From Ancylobacter sp. TS-1 (GTDB lineage Bacteria > Pseudomonadota > Alphaproteobacteria > Rhizobiales > Xanthobacteraceae), in contig NZ_CP045144.1 in the NCBI RefSeq assembly GCF_009223885.1, positions 3,336,001 to 3,400,000 on the forward strand: a stretch of DNA of 64,000 nucleotides. The letters are read 5' to 3'. How positions within the stretch are numbered: position 1 is the stretch's first letter; each line of letters opens with the position of its first letter. This document shows positions 9,196 to 16,651 of the stretch, one piece after another. Below the pieces are notes generated by a model that saw only the letters and a list, made by a program, of their open reading frames with translations, did not search any database and was not told the origin of the DNA. The position numbers and the translations under genes were made by a program.

Positions 9196-10598
9196 TCCTC
9201 GCGCTCCCCGACCGCCAGCGGTTCCTTGAGCCGGCCCTTGGTCATCTCGGCCAGCCGGGCATTGCAGTAGAAGCCCTGGCAACGGCCCATGCCGGCGCGG
9301 GTGCGTCGGCGCAGGCCGCCGAAATCGCCGGGCGGGACGGGGCTGTCGAAGGTCGCCTCGATCTCGCGCCGGGTCACCAGTTCGCAATGGCAGACGATTT
9401 CGCCATGGTCGGGGCGCTGCCAGTCGCGCTCGCGCGTCTCCGTGAGGTTGGGCAGGCAAAGGGTCGGCGGCGTGGCCGGCGCGGTCGCCGGCAGGCCGAA
9501 GCCCTCATGCAGCCTCAGCGCGTGGCCGGCGAGGCCGAGCGCGGCGGACAGCCCGGTGGAGCGGATGCCGCCGAGCGTGATGGCCCGCCGGTCGGCCCGC
9601 GCGATCACGCGATAGGCCTTGCTCTCGGTGGCGGGACGCAGCCCGGCATAGACCGCCGTCACCGGGATGCCGGCCAGCGCCGGCACGATCTCGGCGCCGC
9701 GCGCCAGCAGGGCCTCCAGCGCGCCGGTCTCGACGGTGGCGCGGGTGCGGTCCTCCTGCTCCTCGGCGGTCGGGCCGATCAGCACATTGCCGAAGGCGGT
9801 GGGGCAGACCACGACGCCCTTGGTGATCTCGGTCGGCACCGGGAGCACGATGCGCGGCAGATGGGCGAAGGCGGCCTTGTCGAGCACCACGAACTGGCCC
9901 TTGCGGGGCCGGATCTCGAAGTCGGGCTCGAAGCCGAGCCGCGCGTCGACGACATCGCCATAGAGCCCGGCGGCGTTGACCACGGCGGCGGCGCGCAGCG
10001 TGCCGGTGGAGGTGGTGAGCGTCCAGTCGCCGTCGAAGCGGCCTTCGATGAGTTCGGCGTCGCGCAGCAGGTGGGCGCCGAGCGCCACCGCCTGGGTGAG
10101 ATAGGCGAGCGGCGCGGTCCACGGGTCGATGATGTGCTCGCCGGCGACCTCGATGGCGGCGACGAGGCGCTCGGCGAGGCCCGGCATGGTCGCGCGGGCC
10201 TCGGCGCCGGAGAGCAGGCGCAGTTCCTCGATGCCGTTGGCGCGGCCCTGCGCCGCGATGGCGTCGAGCTTGTCGGCCTCCGCCGCGTTCCAGGCGCAGA
10301 CCAGCGCGCCGGTCTCCACCAGCGGCAGGCCGAGGCTTTCGCGAATGGCGAGATATTCCGCGCGCCCGGCCTTCACCAGTTCAAGCTCAAGGCTGCCCGG
10401 CGGGGCGTCGAAGCCGGTGTGCAGGATAGCGCTGTTGGCCTTGGACGCCCCGGAGAGGATGTCGGCGCCCTTCTCGATCACCACCACCTTCGCGCCGGCC
10501 AGCGCGAAGCGGCGCGCGACCGCGCAGCCGACCACGCCCGCGCCGATGACGGCGAGGTCGTACTGCCCGGCGAAAGGGGGGGAGGGGGTATGGAGCAT
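9192..10598 (-). CDS. GlpA-like FAD dehydrogenase with C-terminal BFD 2Fe-2S domain
   Basis: A 468-residue flavoprotein. Residues about 11-370 form a DAO-type FAD domain opening YDLAVIGAGVVGCAVARRF, with GGIRSTGLSAALGLAGHA near its end. The C-terminus is a bacterioferritin-associated-ferredoxin-like domain with Cys residues in IVCHCELVTRREI and GRCQGFYCNARL. This arrangement matches GlpA and related 2-hydroxyacid or polyol-phosphate dehydrogenases. I used the ATG at 10598 because GGAAGGGAG precedes it by six bases. It probably oxidises the phosphate made by the FGGY kinase; the substrate is inferred only. Confidence 0.85.
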   Translation of the reverse strand: MLHTPSPPFAGQYDLAVIGAGVVGCAVARRFALAGAKVVVIEKGADILSGASKANSAILHTGFDAPPGSLELELVKAGRAEYLAIRESLGLPLVETGALVCAWNAAEADKLDAIAAQGRANGIEELRLLSGAEARATMPGLAERLVAAIEVAGEHIIDPWTAPLAYLTQAVALGAHLLRDAELIEGRFDGDWTLTTSTGTLRAAAVVNAAGLYGDVVDARLGFEPDFEIRPRKGQFVVLDKAAFAHLPRIVLPVPTEITKGVVVCPTAFGNVLIGPTAEEQEDRTRATVETGALEALLARGAEIVPALAGIPVTAVYAGLRPATESKAYRVIARADRRAITLGGIRSTGLSAALGLAGHALRLHEGFGLPATAPATPPTLCLPNLTETRERDWQRPDHGEIVCHCELVTRREIEATFDSPVPPGDFGGLRRRTRAGMGRCQGFYCNARLAEMTKGRLKEPLAVGEREE

Positions 10599-10757
10599 GG
10601 ACGCTCCCTTCCGGTTCGGCACCACGCGACCGGCCGCGCCCGTCGCGTCACGTCGTTGCACGTCGCGTCATCCGCGCCATGGCGGGTGCCGCGAGGGGGA
10701 ACGACCCCGCCCGTGGAGGCGGGCGGGGTCGCAGCAGTGCGGCTGGCGGCGGCGCGC

Positions 10758-11870
10758 TCAGCGGTAGGGGTAGCCGGCCTTCTGCATCGTCTCGTCGTAC
10801 TTCTTGAAGGCGGCGACGACGCGGCCCGCGCGCGGGCTGGAGGAGGCGACTTCGTCCCAGAAGCCCTTGGAGTCGTTGACGACCGTCGCCCAGTCGGCCG
10901 GCGGCAGCGAGGTGAGTTCCATCTTCTGGCCCTCGACGCGCAGCTTGGCTTCGCCGCCCCAGTACCAGACGTCGCGGTAGTAGTGCGACTGGTCGATGCT
11001 CATCAGGAACAGCTCCTTCAGGTGCGGCGGCACCTTCGCCCAGCTCGGCGAATTGGCGAAGTAGCTGCCGAACCAGGCGCCGGTGACGGAGTTGGTCAGC
11101 GCGTAGTTGCACACATCCGCCCAGCCCACCTCATAGGCCTCGGTGAAGCCGCACCAGGCCACGCCGTCGAGTTCGCCGGTCTGCAGCGCCACCTCGACGT
11201 TGTCCCACGGGATCGTCACCGGCACGAGGCCGTACTTCGACAGGAACTTGCCGGCCGTCGGCACGCCGAAGACGCGCAGGCCCTTCATGTCGGCGAGGCT
11301 CTTGATCGGCTTGTTCACCGTGAAGATGTGCAGCGGATCCCAGGCGCCGGTGGACAGCCAGGTGACGTTGGGAACGTCGGCATAGGCCTCTTCCCAGATC
11401 TCCTTCAGCCCGTAGTAGCGGAACAGCGCCGGCACATCGAGACTGTAGCGGGTGGCGAAGGGGAAGTAGCCGCCGAACACGGCGATGTCGACCGGCGAGG
11501 CCATGGTGGCCTCGTCCGACTGCACCGCGTCGAGCGTGCCGGACTGGAGCGCGCGGAACAGGTCCGAGGTCGGCACGAGCTGGTCGGCGTAGTAGAGCTC
11601 GATCACCATCTCGCCATTGGCCGCCGCGTTGAACGCGTCGATCTGCGGCTTGATGACATGGGCACCGAGCGGGGCGCCCGAATAGGTCTGCAGGCGCCAC
11701 TTGATCGGGCCGGTCTGGGCCAGGACGGCGGGCGCCGCCAGCGTCGTGCTGGCCAGCGCGGCGCCGGTGCCCAGCGCCGCCTTGCCGAGGAAGTTGCGGC
11801 GGCTGGCGAGTATCGCGTCGGCGGCGGGATCCGGCTTCTTCACGCCGGCCTTCTTGCTGTCGTCGGTCAT
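10758..11870 (-). CDS. TRAP transporter substrate-binding protein, Tat-exported
   Basis: A 370-residue DctP-family periplasmic binding protein. Residues about 22-50 form a twin-arginine signal (SRRNFLGKAALGTGAAL followed by an Ala-rich stretch to AVLAQ). The mature part has the usual IKWRLQTYSG start and the LRVFGVPTAGKFLSKYG region. The ATG at 11870 follows GAGGAGCAACGC. It delivers solute to the DctQM membrane parts encoded upstream. Substrates of the FcbT/TakP-like group are usually organic acids, so its link with a polyol kinase is notable. Confidence 0.92.
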   Translation of the reverse strand: MTDDSKKAGVKKPDPAADAILASRRNFLGKAALGTGAALASTTLAAPAVLAQTGPIKWRLQTYSGAPLGAHVIKPQIDAFNAAANGEMVIELYYADQLVPTSDLFRALQSGTLDAVQSDEATMASPVDIAVFGGYFPFATRYSLDVPALFRYYGLKEIWEEAYADVPNVTWLSTGAWDPLHIFTVNKPIKSLADMKGLRVFGVPTAGKFLSKYGLVPVTIPWDNVEVALQTGELDGVAWCGFTEAYEVGWADVCNYALTNSVTGAWFGSYFANSPSWAKVPPHLKELFLMSIDQSHYYRDVWYWGGEAKLRVEGQKMELTSLPPADWATVVNDSKGFWDEVASSSPRAGRVVAAFKKYDETMQKAGYPYR

Positions 11871-11918
11871 GCGTTGCTCCTCTGGATTTATGGACATTGT
11901 CGGCAACAGGAATCTGGC

Positions 11919-13256
11919 TCAGCCCTTGACGTTCATGTGTTCGGGCAGCCAGAGCGCGATCTGCGGGAAGACCATCAGGATGATGATGGTGAACAGCATG
12001 ATCGCGGCGAAGGGCCAGATCGATTTGTAGATGTCGATCAGCGAGATTTCCTTCGGCGCCAGCGAGCGCATCAGGAACAGGTTGTAGCCGAAGGGCGGGG
12101 TTATGTAGGCGATCTGGCAGGTGATCGTGTAGAGGATGCCGTACCAGATGAGCTGGTTGTCGAAGCCGAGATCGAGCGCCTTCACCAGCGGGATGTAGAG
12201 CGGCGCCACGATGACCAGCATCGCCGTGTCGTCGAGGAACATCCCCATCACGATGAAGCTGAGCTGCATCATGATGATGATGGTCCAGGGATTGAGATCC
12301 CACTGCTTGACGAACAGGAACTCGACCGCCTTCACCGCGCCGAGCCCGTCGAACACCGTGCCGAAGGCGAGCGCGGCGAGGATGAGCCACATGAACATGC
12401 AGGAGACGTTCAGCGTCTTCAGCGCGGTGTCGCGCACCACCGGCCAGTTCAGCCGTCGCTTGGCGAGCGCCGCCAGCGTCGCCGTGGTGGCGCCGACCGC
12501 CGAGCTTTCAACCAGGCTGGTGACACCGAACACGAACAGCCCGGTCATGAAGAAGAAGATGGCGAAGGGAATGATGCCCGCCCGCGCCAGCGCCAGCTTC
12601 TCGCGGAAGGGCATGTTCAGCTCTTCGTCGGTCAGCTTGGGCGCCAGCTTCGGGTTCAGCTTCACCCTGACATAGATGTAGATGATGAAGAGCGCCGCCA
12701 TCAGCAGGCCGGGGCCGACGCCGGCGAACCAGAGCTTGGAGACCGGCTGGCGGGCGATCATGCCGTAGAGCACCAGCACGACCGAGGGCGGGATGAGGAT
12801 GCCGAGCGACGAGCCGCCCTGCACCACGCCCGAGATCAGCACCTTGTCATAGCCGCGGCGGATCATCTCCGGCAGCGCGATGGTGGCGCCGATCGCCATG
12901 CCGGCGACGGACAGGCCGTTCATCGCCGAGATGATGACCATCAGGAAGATGGTGCCGATGGCGAGGCCGCCGGTGAAGCGCCCGAACCAGACGTGCAGGG
13001 CTCGATAGAGGTCCTCCGCGATCCCGGACTCGGCCAGGATGTAGCCCATGTAGATGAACATGGGCAGCGTCAGCATGGCGTACCAGTTGAACAGCTTGAA
13101 GACCTGGTTGAACGGCAGGTCCATCGCGCCGGGGCCGTAGAGCAGCAGCGCGGCGGCGGAGGCGACGAAGCCGATGCCGGCGAAGACGAGCTGCCCGCTG
13201 ATGAGCGCCACGACCATCGACGCGAACATGAGCAGCGCGATCATCTCATAGGTCAT
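11919..13256 (-). CDS. dctM: TRAP transporter large permease (DctM)
   Basis: A 445-residue integral membrane protein with about 12-14 hydrophobic helices. It contains GMAIGATIALPEMIRRGYD and GSSLGILIPPSVVLVLYGM, which are hallmarks of DctM subunits. It drives sodium- or proton-coupled uptake with DctQ and the binding protein. Its start overlaps the stop of the dctQ gene, showing translational coupling. Confidence 0.94.
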   Translation of the reverse strand: MTYEMIALLMFASMVVALISGQLVFAGIGFVASAAALLLYGPGAMDLPFNQVFKLFNWYAMLTLPMFIYMGYILAESGIAEDLYRALHVWFGRFTGGLAIGTIFLMVIISAMNGLSVAGMAIGATIALPEMIRRGYDKVLISGVVQGGSSLGILIPPSVVLVLYGMIARQPVSKLWFAGVGPGLLMAALFIIYIYVRVKLNPKLAPKLTDEELNMPFREKLALARAGIIPFAIFFFMTGLFVFGVTSLVESSAVGATTATLAALAKRRLNWPVVRDTALKTLNVSCMFMWLILAALAFGTVFDGLGAVKAVEFLFVKQWDLNPWTIIIMMQLSFIVMGMFLDDTAMLVIVAPLYIPLVKALDLGFDNQLIWYGILYTITCQIAYITPPFGYNLFLMRSLAPKEISLIDIYKSIWPFAAIMLFTIIILMVFPQIALWLPEHMNVKG

Positions 13257-13876
13257 CAGAGCTTCTCCCCGCGCAGCGTGGCGATGTGCTTGCAGACGAG
13301 GGAGAAGGCCTGCAGCAGCATCAGCACGAGACAGGCGGTCAGCAGCGCCTTGATCGGGATCACCGAGGGATTCCAGATCGAGAAGCGCTTCTCATTGGTG
13401 GCGATGGCGTATTGCAGGCTGGAGATCGAGCCTGTCAGCAGGACGGCCAGATAGAAGATCAGGCACCAGACCGTGACGAGATCGACCTTCGCTTTCCCGC
13501 GCTCCGTGAGCGTCGAGTACCAGAGGTCCATGCGCACGTGCTCGTTGTTCTTGAGCGTGAACGGCCCGCCCATGAAGTAGTAGGCGGCGAGGGTGAACTG
13601 GGTCAGTTCCACCGCCCAGTGCACCGGCATCTTCAGAAGGTTGCGGGTGATGGCGTCGAAGATCAGCACGCCGCCCATCATGAAAATGAGCGAGGCGGCG
13701 AGATAGCCGACATAGTCCGAGATGCGGTCGACGAAGCGTACATAGCGGGCGATGCCACCCCAGACGCCTTCCGGTTTGCGTTGCGCCGCACTTTCCACGT
13801 TCACGCCGTCACTCCGCTTGCTGGAGGAGAATACGCTGCCCTCGGGCCTGTCGCCGGGGCGCGACGCATGGGACAC
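13256..13876 (-). CDS. dctQ: TRAP transporter small permease (DctQ)
   Basis: Up to 206 residues with four membrane helices and the conserved ELTQFTLAAYYFMGG segment. It is the small membrane subunit of the TRAP system and first gene of the operon. The true start is uncertain: the ATG at 13876 lacks a clear ribosome site, while in-frame GTG codons at 13804 and 13798 are preceded by GCGGAG and would trim a poorly conserved 24-residue head. Confidence 0.85.
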   Translation of the reverse strand: MSHASRPGDRPEGSVFSSSKRSDGVNVESAAQRKPEGVWGGIARYVRFVDRISDYVGYLAASLIFMMGGVLIFDAITRNLLKMPVHWAVELTQFTLAAYYFMGGPFTLKNNEHVRMDLWYSTLTERGKAKVDLVTVWCLIFYLAVLLTGSISSLQYAIATNEKRFSIWNPSVIPIKALLTACLVLMLLQAFSLVCKHIATLRGEKL

Positions 13877-14103
13877 ACCGGACCTGTCACGGGCGGGCTT
13901 TCAGCCCCGCTCGCGGGCTCGCGATGCGAATGGATGGATCGCCTCGATGCGTGGGGACGCCCTGCCCGAGCCGGCCGCGCGCGCAACGGCGCCACGGTCC
14001 TGGCCCGGCAGCCTGCCCCCCGTCGGGCTATGCGGCCGGCTTCCGATATGTCGTCATCTGCAATCCCCTGGCGCGGCCTTGCACCGCTTGTGTGCATGCT
14101 CGC

Positions 14104-14174
14104 TTTTTTCGCACTTCCGAGCAATGTACCCGGTTTTTTCGGGAAAGGAAGGCCGAATTTCGCCCATTTCGCCC
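14104..14174. promoter_or_regulatory. Cluster of TTTCG boxes, candidate DeoR operators
   Basis: TTTTTTCG occurs at 14104-14111 and 14134-14141, and ATTTCGCCC is repeated in tandem at 14157-14165 and 14166-14174. GlpR and other DeoR-family repressors are known to bind TTTCG-type direct repeats. The cluster lies between the TRAP/kinase operon and the DeoR gene, so control of both is a fair inference. Confidence 0.5.
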
Positions 14175-14233
14175 AAACGGGCAAGAATGGTGACTCATAT
14201 GTGCCCATACGGTCAAAAATGATAGAGGGAGCT

Positions 14234-14247
14234 TGACCGTTCGGTCA
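14234..14247. promoter_or_regulatory. Inverted repeat TGACCG-TT-CGGTCA
   Basis: Perfect six-base arms with a two-base spacer, about 90 bases before the DeoR start codon. It resembles a dimer operator. The binding protein is unknown; it could serve DeoR autoregulation or a TetR-type factor encoded elsewhere. Confidence 0.35.
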
Positions 14248-14333
14248 TCGTCTGATCTTGTCAGGACACGAGATGGCGCGGGTGTATCCACGCTACGGCC
14301 GGGCGCCGGATACCGGAAGGGCAGGGACGGGAC

Positions 14334-15122
14334 GTGCAGCCAACCTCACGCCATGAAGTCATACTGGCGCTTGTCGCCCGCTCCGGTGAGGCGAGCGTGG
14401 AGGTGCTGGCGCGCGAGCTCGGCGTGTCGCACGAGACCGTCCGGCGCGACCTTTCCCGCCTCGACACGGCGGGGCGGCTCAGGCGCTTCCATGGCGGCGC
14501 CCGGGCGATCGGCGTCCCCGTCGCGGTGCCGGCCGCCGTGACCGAGAAGGAGTGGCCCTTCGCCCAGCGCATGGCGCAGAACGCCGCCGGCAAGGCCCGC
14601 ATCGCGGCGGCGGCGAGCGCGCTTTTCCAGCCCGATGATTCGCTCTTCGTCGATACCGGCAGCACGACGGTCGCCTTCGCCGAGGCGCTGGCCGGCCGGC
14701 CGCCGCTGGTGGTCATCACCAACGCGCCGCGTATCGCCGCCACGCTCGCCGGCCATGGCCACAAGGTGTTCCTGATCGGCGGCGCTTACGGGGCGGATGC
14801 CGGCGAGAGTCTCGGACCGCTGGCGCTCGAGCAGATCGGCAAGTTCCGCGCCCGCCACGCCGTGCTCACCGTCGGCGCCATCGACCAGACCTGCATGATG
14901 GATTTCGACCTGCAGGAGGCCGAGGTCGCCAAGGCCATGATCGAGCGTGCCGACCGCGTGACCGTGCTGGCGGACCACAGCAAGTTCGACCGCCGCGCCG
15001 TCTTCGAGGTGGCGCCCCTGGCCGCGATCCACACTCTGGTGACGGACCAGCCCCCGTCCGAGCCGATGGGACGGGCCCTGACGGCCGCCGGCGTCGAGCT
15101 TGTCGCCGTCGAGCCCGCCTGA
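14334..15122 (+). CDS. DeoR/GlpR-family transcriptional regulator
   Basis: A 262-residue regulator with an N-terminal DeoR helix-turn-helix (residues about 4-57, including SVEVLARELGVSHETVRRDL) and a C-terminal DeoRC sensor domain with DTGSTTVAFAEAL and LADHSKFDRRAVF. Such proteins sense phosphorylated sugars or polyols. Start is GTG at 14334 after GGGACGG. It is divergent from the TRAP/dehydrogenase/kinase operon and is its probable repressor, the inducer being the product of the FGGY kinase. Confidence 0.92.
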   Translation: MQPTSRHEVILALVARSGEASVEVLARELGVSHETVRRDLSRLDTAGRLRRFHGGARAIGVPVAVPAAVTEKEWPFAQRMAQNAAGKARIAAAASALFQPDDSLFVDTGSTTVAFAEALAGRPPLVVITNAPRIAATLAGHGHKVFLIGGAYGADAGESLGPLALEQIGKFRARHAVLTVGAIDQTCMMDFDLQEAEVAKAMIERADRVTVLADHSKFDRRAVFEVAPLAAIHTLVTDQPPSEPMGRALTAAGVELVAVEPA

Positions 15123-15176
15123 ACACGATACCGTTCGGGGCGGGGCGATAAACGGGGGTAATGCCGTCGCCGGCCC

Positions 15177-15204
15177 TTGCAATGCACCCGTCTATCGGTA
15201 CTCT
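15177..15204 (+). promoter_or_regulatory. Candidate promoter of the RiPP precursor genes
   Basis: TTGCAA at 15177-15182 and TACTCT at 15199-15204 are separated by 16 bases and lie about 60 bases before the first precursor gene. This is the best sigma70-like pair in the gap after the DeoR gene. It is a visual match only. Confidence 0.35.
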
Positions 15205-15266
15205 AGGGTGGATATCCTTTTCCGCCGATCCTTCGGCGCGAGAGGGGTTGGTTTGGGGGGGACTAA

Positions 15267-15374
15267 ATGCGTAAGATCTATCTGGCGCCGACCTTCGTGA
15301 AGGCGCAGTCGCTGTCGGCGATCACGGCGGCGCCTCCGCCGCCGGTCACTTCGGGCTACGTGCACTACACCTGA
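15267..15374 (+). CDS. Putative RiPP precursor peptide 1 (35 aa)
   Basis: A 35-codon gene too short for usual gene finders. It starts MRKIYLAPTF and ends VTSGYVHYT. The Y-x-x-P-x-F motif at residues 5-10 matches the recognition motif that lasso-peptide leaders offer to their PqqD-like B1 protein. A Thr two residues before a Gly (TSG, residues 28-30) matches the lasso leader-cleavage signature, which would leave the six-residue core GYVHYT. A run of seven G bases lies five bases before the ATG. It is the most diverged of three tandem paralogues and has a Pro-rich stretch PPPP before the core. Function is inferred from context. Confidence 0.7.
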   Translation: MRKIYLAPTFVKAQSLSAITAAPPPPVTSGYVHYT

Positions 15375-15507
15375 CGGGATTTCGCGCGCCGCCGGTGGGC
15401 GGCTGCGGGTTCCATCCTTTCCCACATCTTTGCGGTTTCCCGGCGGTCTGCGTGTGTCGCGCGGATGCGTGCCAGGGCAGGCGGCATCGGACGAGATGAG
15501 TTTCGAT

Positions 15508-15612
15508 ATGCGCAAGACCTATGCGGTGCCGGCCTTCGTGAAGGTGCAGAATCTGTCGGCGGTCGTGGCGGCGTCGCTGCCGGTGACCTCCGGCTACACT
15601 CCGGTGGGTTGA
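15508..15612 (+). CDS. Putative RiPP precursor peptide 2 (34 aa)
   Basis: A 34-codon paralogue starting MRKTYAVPAF and ending VTSGYTPVG. It shares the Y-x-x-P-x-F motif, the LSAVVAA mid-leader block and the TSG junction, predicting the core GYTPVG. The core has no Asp or Glu, so it cannot form the macrolactam ring of a lasso peptide. I chose the ATG at 15508 by alignment with the other copies; an in-frame ATG at 15496 would add four residues. The spacer before it holds nothing else I recognise. Confidence 0.75.
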   Translation: MRKTYAVPAFVKVQNLSAVVAASLPVTSGYTPVG

Positions 15613-15672
15613 CGCGCCACCAACGCCGCCCTCTACAGTGGGCAAGGTATTATGATTCAAAGGGATTTCGAC

Positions 15673-15777
15673 ATGCGCAAGACCTATGCGGCGCCGGCCT
15701 TCGTGAAGGTTCAGAACCTGTCGGCCGTCGTGGCGGCGACGCTGCCCGTGACGTCGGGCTATACGCCGACGGTGTGA
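15673..15777 (+). CDS. Putative RiPP precursor peptide 3 (34 aa)
   Basis: A 34-codon paralogue starting MRKTYAAPAF and ending VTSGYTPTV, nearly identical to peptide 2 in the leader and with the predicted core GYTPTV. AAAGGGA lies seven bases before the ATG at 15673; an in-frame ATG at 15652 has weaker support. Most differences from peptide 2 are silent or fall in the last residues, which is the pattern expected of selected leader sequences with varied cores. A strong terminator follows it. Confidence 0.75.
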   Translation: MRKTYAAPAFVKVQNLSAVVAATLPVTSGYTPTV

Positions 15778-15817
15778 CGGCGGCTGGCCTTCCGGGCCGT
15801 TCGCCTGTGCATGGGAT

Positions 15818-15839
15818 AGCCCGGCTTGCCGGGCTTTTT
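15818..15839 (+). terminator. Rho-independent terminator after the precursor genes
   Basis: AGCCCGG at 15818-15824 pairs with CCGGGCT at 15829-15835 around a CTTG loop and runs into TTTTT. It lies between precursor 3 and the PqqD-like gene. It probably lets a short, abundant precursor transcript end here with partial read-through to the enzymes. Confidence 0.8.
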
Positions 15840-15933
15840 GTGCTTGCGGGCGCTTCCTGTTTGGCGGCAGCATGGCGTGCGGTTGCGCCTGCGAGCGACC
15901 GCGCGGGGTTTTCGTGCATGAGTGACGATGTTC

Positions 15934-16218
15934 ATGGCGCCTATTGAGTCGACCACCATTCTCGCGCTCGCGCCGATGGCGTCGGTGCAGTCGGTCGGGG
16001 AGGGCGCCGTCGTGCTGCTCGCCGACAGCGGCCAGCTTTTCACCTGCAACGAGACCACCGAGGCCTTCCTGCTCAAGCTGGACGGCGCGCGCAGCTTCGC
16101 CGAGGTGATCGATCTGCTCGGCGCCGAGTTCGACGCCGATTCGGAAACGCTCGCCGCGGATTTCGGCTCGCTTGCGCTCCAGCTTCTGGACGAGCGCGTG
16201 ATCCAGCGGACGGGGTGA
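15934..16218 (+). CDS. PqqD-family peptide chaperone (lasso B1-like RRE protein)
   Basis: About 94 residues with the PqqD/RiPP-recognition-element fold pattern: GAVVLLADSGQLFTCNETTE, then a helical part FLLKLDGARSFAEVIDLL. Such proteins hold the leader of a precursor by its Y-x-x-P motif and hand it to the modifying enzymes. The start is uncertain among GTG 15922, ATG 15928 and ATG 15934; the last has GAGTGA eight bases upstream. It is the first enzyme-side gene after the terminator and is followed eight bases later by the B2 gene. Confidence 0.88.
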   Translation: MAPIESTTILALAPMASVQSVGEGAVVLLADSGQLFTCNETTEAFLLKLDGARSFAEVIDLLGAEFDADSETLAADFGSLALQLLDERVIQRTG

Positions 16219-16225
16219 GGGCGCC

Positions 16226-16651
16226 ATGGCGAGGGCCTCCGGCGCGCCCGCGCTGCTGCGTCGCCTGCGTTTTCGCGCCGATGTCTGGCTGGCGGCCCGG
16301 CTGCTGCCCTTCCGTCTTGCCGGGCGCAGCTTCGAGGAGGTGCTGAAGGTCGTGCCCGCAGCGCCGCAGCCGCGCTACGCCGGTCTCTCGCCTGATTATA
16401 TCAGCCGCACGGTCCAGCGCGTGACTCGCCGCCCGCTGCTCATGCGCGACCGCCGCTGCCTGCGGCAGGGGCTGCTGGGATTCGGCTATATGGCGCAGGC
16501 GGGCCTGTCGCCGGAACTGCATTTCGCGGTGGAGCGGGGATCCGTGCCGACCGGCCAGCTGGCGGCCCATTGCTGGGTCTGTCTCGACGGCCGGCCGGTC
16601 CTCAGCGACCGCACGCCGGACATGGTGACGATCTATGTCCACCGCCTCTGA
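16226..16651 (+). CDS. Lasso-peptide-type B2 protease (transglutaminase-like)
   Basis: A 141-residue B2-family protein, the transglutaminase-fold cysteine protease that removes leaders in lasso-peptide pathways. The probable triad is Cys78 (RRCLRQGLLGFGYM), His115 (AAHCWVCLDG) and Asp121. The protein is intact and of normal length. The ATG follows GTGAGGGCGCC. It overlaps the kinase gene by 17 bases. No asparagine-synthetase-like cyclase gene, its normal partner, is found nearby on either strand. Confidence 0.88.
   Translation: MARASGAPALLRRLRFRADVWLAARLLPFRLAGRSFEEVLKVVPAAPQPRYAGLSPDYISRTVQRVTRRPLLMRDRRCLRQGLLGFGYMAQAGLSPELHFAVERGSVPTGQLAAHCWVCLDGRPVLSDRTPDMVTIYVHRL

Larger units (their letters stand above)
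13877..14333. other. Divergent control region between TRAP operon and DeoR gene
   Basis: A 457-base non-coding gap. The half near the TRAP operon is featureless G+C-rich sequence. From about 14090 it becomes richer in A and T and holds four TTTCG-type boxes and a TGACCG/CGGTCA inverted repeat, listed separately. It must contain promoters for both directions. Small frames within it have no ribosome sites or conserved content. Confidence 0.6.

Noticed and set aside
9387..13454. A very long plus-strand open frame
   Set aside because: It runs antisense to five well-supported genes of the TRAP/dehydrogenase operon. Its product is Arg/Gly/His-rich with no recognisable domain, as expected of a shadow frame in very G+C-rich DNA.
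15918..15947. A ten-codon frame just before the PqqD-like gene
   Set aside because: It lacks a convincing ribosome site and overlaps the real start; probably chance.
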